The position numbers and the translations under genes are program-made. A stretch of 22,210 nt of DNA from an uncultured Prevotella sp. (lineage in GTDB: Bacteria; Bacteroidota; Bacteroidia; Bacteroidales; Bacteroidaceae). The notes under the pieces were generated by a model. The model worked only from the letters and a program-made list of their open reading frames with translations, searched no databases and had not been told where the DNA came from. The stretch's first letter is position 1. Each line of letters starts with the position of its first letter. This document shows, one piece after another, positions 1-5,716 of the stretch. The DNA is taken from contig CAAGLS010000046.1 in assembly GCA_900770845.1 (NCBI GenBank), forward strand, positions 1-22,210. The letters run 5' to 3'.

Positions 1-17
1 CGAAGTGCGCAACCAAA

Positions 18-160
18 GACCCACCCCCTGCCCCTCCCTAAGAGGGAGGGGAGAACCAATCGCCCACAAAGGCGCGCATCCAATGCATATACTCAAAGGC
101 GTGTATCTATGGGGGCGATTGGGGTTCCCCTCCCTCTTAGGGAGGGGTTAGGGGTGGGTC
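18..160. repeat. Inverted-repeat element with about 48-bp arms
   Basis: Positions 18-65 and 113-160 are near-perfect reverse complements (about 48 bp each, a handful of mismatches) around a 47-bp centre. Each arm also contains its own small palindrome, CCCTCCCTAAGAGGGAGGG, so the element can fold as one long hairpin or as two small ones. It sits about 50 bases past the hppA stop codon and could end or stabilise that transcript, but there is no T-run next to the stem. It carries no ORF of its own. It resembles the short dispersed inverted repeats of Bacteroidota intergenic regions; only one copy is in this window. Confidence 0.8.
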
Positions 161-184
161 TGCAGGTTAGGGGTGGGTCTGCAG
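147..184. repeat. 19-bp tandem duplication at the edge of the inverted repeat
   Basis: The 19-bp unit GTTAGGGGTGGGTCTGCAG occurs twice head to tail (147-165 and 166-184), followed by a further partial copy of GGTGGGTCT. The first unit overlaps the outer end of the right arm of the inverted-repeat element, so the duplication probably arose by slippage at the element's end. No gene function is implied. Confidence 0.85.
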
Positions 185-211
185 TGGTGGGTCTTCTGGG
201 GCGTGTCTTTA

Positions 212-2629
212 TCACACTGCCTCTTCGGCCGTCTCGTCGCTCTTCATGTGATAGAACGAGCGATAGACGAAGTAGAGGGCGACAAGCACAAACAGCACGC
301 CAAAGACGGGGGCGATGCCACGGAACTTCTCGCTGATGGCTATCTCCATGGCCAGCACGCCGAAGAGGGTGGTGAACTTGATGATGGGGTTCAGGGCCAC
401 GGAACAGGTGTCCTTGTAGGGGTCGCCCACGGTGTCGCCCACCACACTGGCCTCATGGAGCGGGGTGCCCTTGGCCTGGAGGTCAACCTCGACAATCTTC
501 TTGGCGTTGTCCCATGCACCACCGGCGTCGGCCATGAACACGGCTTGGAACAGGCCAAACACGGCGATGGAAATCAGATAGCTCACAAACATGCACACGG
601 CCTCGTTGCCTCCCACTCCCGCGGGCGACGACAGACAGGCCAGACCGAGCGCGAAGCAGAAGATGGCGATGAAGATGTTGATCATTCCGCGCTGGGCATA
701 TTGCGTGCAAATCTTCACCACACGCTGCGACGTGGCGGTGTCGGCCTTCTTGGGCGCGTTGACATCCAGCTTGATGTGCTGCTTGATGAAGGCCACGGCA
801 CGGTTGGCTCCCGTGGTGACGGCCTGCATGCTGGCACCGGTGAACCAGAAGATGACGCAGCCGCCAAGGATGAAACCGAGGATGGAATAGGGATTGAGCA
901 GATTGAGCACGCTCTCGGGGGCTATGCCGAGGGTCTTCTGTATCATGAGGATGAGCGAGAAGATCATCGTGGTGCTGCCGGCGACGGCCGTGCCGATGAG
1001 CACAGGCTTGGCTGTGGCCTTGAAAGTGTTGCCCGCGCCGTCGTTGGCCTCAAGATAATACTTGGCCTTCTCGAAGTCGGGCTCGAAGTCGAAGTCTTCC
1101 CTCACCTCCATTCGGCTCTGCTCGATGTCGTCCTCGATGAGCGAGAGCTCGTAGACGCTCTGGGCGTTGTCGGTGACAGGGCCATAGCTGTCGACGGCAA
1201 TGGTCACAGGCCCCATGCCCAACATGCCGAAGGCCACCAGTCCGAAGGCGAAGATGCTGTAGTAGGTGCCGAAGATGGCCGACATGCCGAAGTAGTAGCT
1301 GGCTATGTAGGCGCCAAACATGAGGATGAAGAACACGAAGCCGGTCCAGAAGCTGCCAAAGTTGCCCGACACGAGACCCGAGAGGATGTTGAGCGACGCG
1401 CCACCCTGGCGCGACGTGTTGACCACCTCCTTGACGTGGGTGGAGTTGGGCGAGGTGAACATCTTGGTGAACTCGGGGATGAGAGCGGCTCCAAGTGTGC
1501 CGCAGCTGATGATGGCCGAGAGCCCGAGCCAGTAGCCCTCGCCAAGGTCGTCGAGGATGAGCCAGCTGGCAAGGAACGTGCCGAGAATGGATAGGATGGA
1601 CGTGATCCATACAAGCGAGGTCAGGGGCTTCTCAAAGTCGAGGTCGCCAGCCCCGCGATACTTGGCGTTGGAGAGGGCCTTGTTGATATAATAGGCCAGC
1701 ACGGAGGCTATGACACCGAGGATGCGCATGCAGAAGATCCACACCAAGAGGCGCGTCTGGTACTCTACAGGCACGGCCAACAGGATGAACGACACGAGGG
1801 CCACGCCCGTCACGCCGTAGGTCTCGAAGCCGTCGGCGGTGGGGCCAACGCTGTCGCCCGCGTTGTCGCCCGTGCAGTCGGCGATGACACCGGGATTGCG
1901 GGGATCGTCCTCGCCAATGTGGAACACCACCTTCATCAGGTCGGAGCCGATGTCGGCAATCTTGGTGAAGATGCCGCCGGCGATGCGCAGTGCCGAGGCT
2001 CCCAACGACTCGCCGATGGCGAAGCCGATGAAGCAGCTGCCAGCGAGGTTGGCGGGCATGAAGAGCAGGATGGTGAGCATGAGCAGCAGCTCTATGCACA
2101 CCAGCACGATGCCAATGCTCATGCCGGCCGTGAGGGGTATGTTGAGCAGGAAGAGCGGCCGCCGCCTGAGCGAGGCAAAGGCCATGCGGGCGTTGGCGTA
2201 GGTGTTCATGCGGATGCCATACCAAGCCACGCTGTAGGAGCCGAGCACGCCGATGACGGTCCAGGCCAAGATGAGGCAGACGGCTCCAAGGCCTGTGGTC
2301 TCAAGCACGCCAAAATAGAGCACCACGGCGGCGCCGATGAAAAGGAACAGCACGGCCAGGAACTTGCCCTGCTGCTTGAGATAGGTGGAGCACGTCTTGA
2401 ATATCACGTCTCCTATGTCGCTCATCTTGGGATGGACGGGGAGTTTCTTCACGAACAGATACTGACAGAAGCCGAAGACGAGACCCAACAACACAACGGC
2501 GAAACCCCAATAGAGAATATGGGTCTCAGGGGCAGAGGCGAAGCCTTCGGGCATTTTCAAGTCTGCCTCACTGGCGGTCATGGCCATAGGAGCCAACACG
2601 CCCAAAATGGAAAAGAGGACTTTTTTCAT
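212..2629 (-). CDS. hppA: Membrane-bound cation-pumping pyrophosphatase
   Basis: This is an integral membrane pyrophosphatase that hydrolyses PPi to pump H+ and/or Na+ across the inner membrane. With the chosen start it has 805 residues and many hydrophobic segments. The catalytic stretch EDDPRNP...GDNAGD lies near residues 238-257 and a second substrate-side block, VDSYGPVTDNAQ, lies further on. The start is set at 2629 (MKKVLFSILG) because a promoter-like sequence at 2688-2719 would place the transcript start near 2681, downstream of the longest possible start at 2710; 2650 is an alternative. The N-terminus looks like a signal peptide or extra membrane segment. The protein is longer than the 660-770 residues usual for the family, with an acidic insertion before the GNTFKATAK motif. 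That motif has Lys (about residue 537) where potassium-dependent enzymes usually have Ala. Family assignment is firm; ion specificity is not settled. Confidence 0.95.
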   Translation of the reverse strand: MKKVLFSILGVLAPMAMTASEADLKMPEGFASAPETHILYWGFAVVLLGLVFGFCQYLFVKKLPVHPKMSDIGDVIFKTCSTYLKQQGKFLAVLFLFIGAAVVLYFGVLETTGLGAVCLILAWTVIGVLGSYSVAWYGIRMNTYANARMAFASLRRRPLFLLNIPLTAGMSIGIVLVCIELLLMLTILLFMPANLAGSCFIGFAIGESLGASALRIAGGIFTKIADIGSDLMKVVFHIGEDDPRNPGVIADCTGDNAGDSVGPTADGFETYGVTGVALVSFILLAVPVEYQTRLLVWIFCMRILGVIASVLAYYINKALSNAKYRGAGDLDFEKPLTSLVWITSILSILGTFLASWLILDDLGEGYWLGLSAIISCGTLGAALIPEFTKMFTSPNSTHVKEVVNTSRQGGASLNILSGLVSGNFGSFWTGFVFFILMFGAYIASYYFGMSAIFGTYYSIFAFGLVAFGMLGMGPVTIAVDSYGPVTDNAQSVYELSLIEDDIEQSRMEVREDFDFEPDFEKAKYYLEANDGAGNTFKATAKPVLIGTAVAGSTTMIFSLILMIQKTLGIAPESVLNLLNPYSILGFILGGCVIFWFTGASMQAVTTGANRAVAFIKQHIKLDVNAPKKADTATSQRVVKICTQYAQRGMINIFIAIFCFALGLACLSSPAGVGGNEAVCMFVSYLISIAVFGLFQAVFMADAGGAWDNAKKIVEVDLQAKGTPLHEASVVGDTVGDPYKDTCSVALNPIIKFTTLFGVLAMEIAISEKFRGIAPVFGVLFVLVALYFVYRSFYHMKSDETAEEAV

Positions 2630-2687
2630 AACTGAAAGTTTAGATAGCATTATTATGGTCTTTAAAGTAGAGTGTCCTTTTGGGCGG

Positions 2688-2719
2688 TAAATATAAGCTC
2701 TTTTTGTCAAACGAACAAG
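2688..2719 (-). promoter_or_regulatory. Predicted hppA promoter
   Basis: Read on the minus strand, CTTG (2716-2719) is followed after 20 bases by TATATTTA (2688-2695). This is one base off the Bacteroidota -7 consensus TAnnTTTG, with a fitting -33 element. The predicted transcript start is near 2681, giving a leader of about 50 bases to the start at 2629. This is a consensus match only. Confidence 0.55.
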
Positions 2720-2894
2720 TTTTTTGATAGAAAATTTGCATATTCACGATATTTTTTCCATTCCCAGCTGTTAGGAAGCGAGCACAAAGCGCATTCTTTT
2801 GCACACCTTTTACGCATATTTTTCATTTTTTCCTTGCCCGTCTCAGTTTATTTGATAGGGTGTTCAATTTGTTATACCCATTTTTGAACAGTGT

Positions 2895-3001
2895 GTCTTC
2901 GCTCGCACAACTTTTGTGGCGGCTGTCCCACTGTTGTGTGACAATTGTTCCACGGTTGTGCGACGGTTGCTCTATTGTTGTGTGACAGCTGTCACACAAC
3001 A
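2895..3001. repeat. 22-bp periodic array ending in a 26-bp perfect palindrome
   Basis: Units at 2917-2938, 2939-2960 and 2961-2982 align to one another without gaps at exactly 22 bp. Each ends in GTTGTG, and the last contains CTCTATTGTTGTG. A degenerate unit may precede them at 2895-2916. The array ends at 2976-3001 in a perfect palindrome whose half is TGTTGTGTGACAG. The same arrangement recurs at 20047-20129. The spacing equals about two helical turns, so the units would face the same side of the DNA. It lies upstream of a broken gene and between divergent transcription units; no ORF explains it. Confidence 0.8.
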
Positions 3002-3069
3002 TGGATGTCCCTTGCACAAAGACATTCACCTTTGCCCTTGACTGAGAGGAGCAAGGCAGCGTAACGGCC

Positions 3070-3318
3070 ATGGAGGGCATCCACAACGACATGGCCACAG
3101 GACAAAAGTTGCCTGTCAACATCTATGGCGTGAATGGCCAGCTCGTGCGCCGAGGGGATTCCTCATTAGAGGGACTGCCCGGGGGTATCCATATCGTGAA
3201 CAAAAAGAAATATACAGTTAAGGCTGGTTCTATAAATGAGGTCGAATCGTATTCTGCAAGATATCGGGATTCAAAACGTAAGTTGAAGAGGGAGTGTAGC
3301 GGGCTACACGACCGATGA
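3070..3318 (+). pseudogene. Remnant of a secreted protein's C-terminal sorting tail, extended into a MITE
   Basis: The first ~50 residues (IYGVNGQLVRR, then LEGLPGGIHIVN and KKKYTV) look like the last part of the C-terminal tail found on many Prevotella secreted proteins. There is no signal peptide or upstream domain. The same frame upstream is stopped by TGA at 3043-3045 and again at 2983-2985. The reading frame then enters the MITE at 3218 and the final ~32 residues are MITE sequence. Removing the MITE and one TTAA copy restores the ending GTT AAA TAA, so the original protein probably ended ...KYTVK-stop at 3419-3421. It is best read as a decayed gene end, not a functional 82-residue protein. 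Confidence 0.7.
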
Positions 3319-3417
3319 GACTTGACGTTTTGAGGGCGATAGATGCAGAAGACGATTGAAACGACAACTGCACTTTGTCGATTATTCTATCAGCCTAATT
3401 TATAGAACCAGCCTTAA
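3218..3417. mobile_element. 200-bp TTAA-flanked MITE, copy 1
   Basis: TTAA at 3218-3221 and at 3414-3417 flank a perfect 16-bp terminal inverted repeat, GGCTGGTTCTATAAAT (left, 3222-3237; its reverse complement on the right, 3398-3413). TTAA is the likely target duplication. The inside carries a hairpin with 9-bp arms (TCAAAACGT / ACGTTTTGA) around a second one (GTGTAGC GG GCTACAC). No transposase is encoded, so it must be mobilised in trans. The 64 bp at 3271-3334 are identical to 22143-22206, in the second copy. The TTAA duplication and GG ends would fit an IS5-type parent, but that is a guess. Confidence 0.85.
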
Positions 3418-3426
3418 ATAAAGCAC

Positions 3427-3642
3427 ATGGTGAGGCAGCCATATACAACTCCGAAGGCTGAGACGCTAAAGATGGACTCAGAGAAACTAATGGGAATAAA
3501 ATTCTCGCAGGTTGACAACGACGGCGACGGCAAGACCGGCCAGCAGCCTATCACAGAGGGCGATCCCGAAGAAATAGACGCCAAGCCGAGCTTCTTCTCT
3601 GAAGAGGACGGCTCTGCAAGCTACAATCTCTGGAACGACTAA
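3427..3642 (+). CDS. Small acidic hypothetical protein (71 aa)
   Basis: Function unknown. The protein starts MVRQPYTTPKAETLKMDSEK and ends SFFSEEDGSASYNLWND. It has no signal peptide or membrane segment and is rich in Asp, Glu and Gly. A near-N-terminal Y-x-x-P motif, an L-rich stretch, a glycine/acidic middle and a C-terminal AK...FF...LW(N)D tail recall a loosely conserved group of short Bacteroidota proteins of unknown role. That likeness is from memory and not tested. The ATG is 10 bases beyond the end of the MITE. Before that insertion it would have followed the stop of the broken secreted-protein gene by only 5 bases, suggesting a former two-gene operon. Transcription now would have to start in or through the MITE. 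Confidence 0.55.
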   Translation: MVRQPYTTPKAETLKMDSEKLMGIKFSQVDNDGDGKTGQQPITEGDPEEIDAKPSFFSEEDGSASYNLWND

Positions 3643-3683
3643 AACTTCCCTGCATGTGTCTTCGTGACAGCATGGAAGGAAAA

Positions 3684-3706
3684 GCATTGGCTGGATGAGC
3701 CAATGC
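3684..3706 (+). terminator. Hairpin 40 bases after the small ORF
   Basis: A perfect 9-bp stem, GCATTGGCT / AGCCAATGC, closes a five-base loop, 42 bases after the stop of the 71-residue ORF. No T-run follows, so it is a weak candidate terminator or an RNA-stabilising hairpin. Confidence 0.4.
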
Positions 3707-3726
3707 GGGCAACGCAGTTGTCAACT

Positions 3727-3892
3727 CAGGTTTCGGAAATCTGTTCTCTTTGCAGGGGCGGCCATGTAGGGTTAGGGGCTGTACGTGACCTATATTGTCG
3801 ACTTTATATCCCTCCCTCAGAAAAATCGTTTCTATGGTTGCGGACGGCCACAAGAGCCGCCCCTGCAAGGGATTGATTGCCTCCCGAAACTT
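3727..3892. repeat. Second inverted-repeat element (TTGCAGGGGCGGC arms)
   Basis: Imperfect inverted arms of about 37 bp (3727-3763 and 3856-3892) share TTGCAGGGGCGGC and GTTTCGG blocks in opposite orientation around a 92-bp centre. The right arm runs into the stop end of the methyltransferase gene, so the element directly abuts that gene's 3' end. No convincing ORF lies inside. It is probably a separate small non-autonomous element or a folded 3' end; a second copy is not visible in the window. Confidence 0.6.
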
Positions 3893-5078
3893 AAGGCCGG
3901 CGCGCGTGGAGCAGCACCTTGCGCCCACCCGCCAAGGTGGTGGCGAAAAGATAGTCGTCGCCTCCGTCGCGCAGCCGCAGCCGCTTGCGCAGGTCGGCGG
4001 CCGACATGGGGAAATTGCGCACGGTGATGTTGGCTTGCGACAGGGCGGAGAGCCCGCGCAGGTCGCGTTTGGAGAACGACAGCACTCCCGCCAACTGAAA
4101 CCGGCGGCCGGGAAAAGTGGGCAGCCAATTCGGGCTTACAAAGAGATGGGAGTTGGCGGCCACGGCCTCGACGGGAAAACGACGGCACAACGCGCCGAAG
4201 CAACCAGCCTTCATGATGGAGGCATTGGGCTCATAGAGGTAGCGGGCCGGGGAGAGGTCGGAGGCTATGCGCACATCGTCCTGCAAGGAGCCGACGAACA
4301 CCTCGCCGTCGTTGACACAGAGGAGGCGCGGCTCCCCTGCCCCATCCCCGCTCGCAACCGCCCTGTGCAAGACAAACAACAGCTCCTTGCACTCATTGCC
4401 CACGGAGACGACATGAACCTCGGCCACCACGTCGCGGCCCAACTGGCGCAACGCCTCGTGCCAGTCGAGCATGGGTGAGAGCTTCACCACCACAGCATCG
4501 GCCTTGCGCAGGAGTTCGTCGCGCAGGAGCAGCACGTCGGGCTGGCAGTCGGCGATGGCCACGGTCTTGCCTCCATGGGAATCGCGCCGGGCTGGGTCGA
4601 GAAACACCACGGAGGCGTGGGCCATGGCGTGGAGATAGTCAACACCGTCGCCACAGACCACCTCGGCATCGGCCACACCCAAGAGGCCGAAATTGTGGCG
4701 GGCCAAGTCGCAAAGCTGTTTTTGACGCTCTACGTAGACGAAACGCGCGGGGCGGCACAACTGTGCCACAAAGGAGAAATCCACGCCCAGGCCGCCCGTA
4801 AGGTCCACGTAGGAGCCTCCGCGGGGCAGCAACCGCGAGATGAGAGCCGCCTTATAGCGCGCCGTAGACTCGGAGGAGCACTGCTCCAAGGCGAGATGGG
4901 GCGGAAAGACGACACCCTCCGTGGCCGCCCAAGTGGGGAGCTTGCGGCAGGCCCGCTGCCAACCTTCAATCTGGCTGAGGGCGTAGGGCATGTCGACCTC
5001 GGGCCAACGGGAAGCGTGGAGCGCGAGGTCGGCGACGGAATCGCTGCGGTGGTGGCGTATGAACTCTTCGGTGGTCAT
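3891..5078 (-). CDS. THUMP-like class I SAM-dependent methyltransferase
   Basis: The 395-residue protein has a methyltransferase core. The SAM-binding motif I is VDLTGGLGVD (about residues 91-100), and FLDPARRD (about 159-166) is the motif IV region in the position used by RNA/DNA methyltransferases of this family. The N-terminal ~70 residues are helical in character. The C-terminal half (after about residue 235) fits the THUMP-like RNA-binding part of a conserved Bacteroidota family (PG_1098-like). The substrate is unknown, with RNA the likeliest. The start is set at 5078 (MTTEEFIRHH); the longer reading needs a TTG at 5144 and adds an untypical tail. It lies 66 bases after the mutarotase-like gene and may be co-transcribed with it. 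Confidence 0.8.
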   Translation of the reverse strand: MTTEEFIRHHRSDSVADLALHASRWPEVDMPYALSQIEGWQRACRKLPTWAATEGVVFPPHLALEQCSSESTARYKAALISRLLPRGGSYVDLTGGLGVDFSFVAQLCRPARFVYVERQKQLCDLARHNFGLLGVADAEVVCGDGVDYLHAMAHASVVFLDPARRDSHGGKTVAIADCQPDVLLLRDELLRKADAVVVKLSPMLDWHEALRQLGRDVVAEVHVVSVGNECKELLFVLHRAVASGDGAGEPRLLCVNDGEVFVGSLQDDVRIASDLSPARYLYEPNASIMKAGCFGALCRRFPVEAVAANSHLFVSPNWLPTFPGRRFQLAGVLSFSKRDLRGLSALSQANITVRNFPMSAADLRKRLRLRDGGDDYLFATTLAGGRKVLLHARRP

Positions 5079-5144
5079 CTGTTTTGTAATCGGTAAGCAA
5101 CGGCTCCCATTGGGGCAGTCGGATGGGAAGCCCCGGGAAGCCAA

Positions 5145-5522
5145 CTAATAAAGATAGAACATGCGGTCCATCATCTGCCACTTCTCGTCGCTTGTGGCAT
5201 TGGCGGCGCACTGTTGGAAGGCGGCGACGAACGTCTCCCACTCCTGCTGTCGGGGAAGGGTGGCGAGGCGCGCCATGGCGGAGTCCCAGTCGAAATCGAG
5301 CGGGGTCTCGACAATCATGAAGAGGCGGTTGCCGAGGATGTAGATTTCCATCTCCAAGATGCCCACACTCTTGATGCCCCCCTCTATCTCGGGCCAGAAA
5401 TGCTCGCGGCTGTGGGCCTGGCGGTATTTCCTGATGAGCTCGCTATCGTCGCGCAGCTGCATGGTCTGGCAATAGCGTTTCACCGGACCATGGTATTCTT
5501 TCACACGGAATCCTTCTGTCAT
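5145..5522 (-). CDS. L-rhamnose mutarotase-like protein
   Basis: The 125-residue protein matches the RhaM (YiiL) family, cytoplasmic enzymes that interconvert the alpha and beta anomers of L-rhamnose. The family pattern is seen in order: Y33 and H37 in YRQAH, W43-PE, K51 with GI, E-x-Y61 with GNRLFMIVE, and a C-terminal W115...MFYLY. His37 and nearby Tyr correspond to the active-site residues of E. coli RhaM. The start at 5522 follows a promoter-like box by a short leader; the longer ORF from 5573 would begin upstream of that box. No rhamnose catabolic genes are nearby, so the real sugar is uncertain. The symbol is withheld for that reason. Confidence 0.8.
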   Translation of the reverse strand: MTEGFRVKEYHGPVKRYCQTMQLRDDSELIRKYRQAHSREHFWPEIEGGIKSVGILEMEIYILGNRLFMIVETPLDFDWDSAMARLATLPRQQEWETFVAAFQQCAANATSDEKWQMMDRMFYLY

Positions 5523-5546
5523 AGTAGCTAAAAAGTTTGGTTGCAG

Positions 5547-5574
5547 CAAACTTACACATTTTTTTTCAAACAAA
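5547..5574 (-). promoter_or_regulatory. Predicted promoter of the mutarotase-like gene
   Basis: On the minus strand TAAGTTTG (5547-5554) is an exact match to the Bacteroidota -7 consensus. A TTTG lies 16 bases upstream (5571-5574), a little closer than the usual 19. The predicted transcript start is near 5540, with a leader of about 18 bases. Confidence 0.55.
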
Positions 5575-5642
5575 GCCCAACAAAGGCGGAAAACATGAAG
5601 TTTTCATATATCCGGCGGAAGAAAGAAAGGGAGCGGACACAC

Positions 5643-5693
5643 AAAAAAAGGTCCTGGAACCTTTCGCCAGCGAAACAAAAGCACTCCAGGACC
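5643..5693 (-). terminator. Rho-independent terminator of the 571-aa secreted-protein gene
   Basis: On the minus strand GGTCCTGGA and TCCAGGACC form a perfect 9-bp stem. The loop holds a smaller TTTCGC/GCGAAA hairpin, and the stem is followed immediately by seven T residues. It lies about 25 bases after the stop of the upstream minus-strand gene. Confidence 0.85.
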
Positions 5694-5716
5694 GTCGGCT
5701 CTGCCGCTACCGACTC

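Noticed and set aside
173..1594. Long plus-strand ORF (473 aa) opposite hppA
   Set aside because: It is the antisense shadow of a clear pyrophosphatase gene, rich in His, Gly and Glu as expected from reading GC-rich codons backwards, and has no domain.
2895..3001. CRISPR array
   Set aside because: Units are directly contiguous at 22 bp with no unique spacers, and no cas genes are present.
3664..3876. 70-aa plus-strand ORF across the hairpin and second inverted-repeat element
   Set aside because: It runs through repeat DNA, has no recognisable protein pattern and no promoter or start context.
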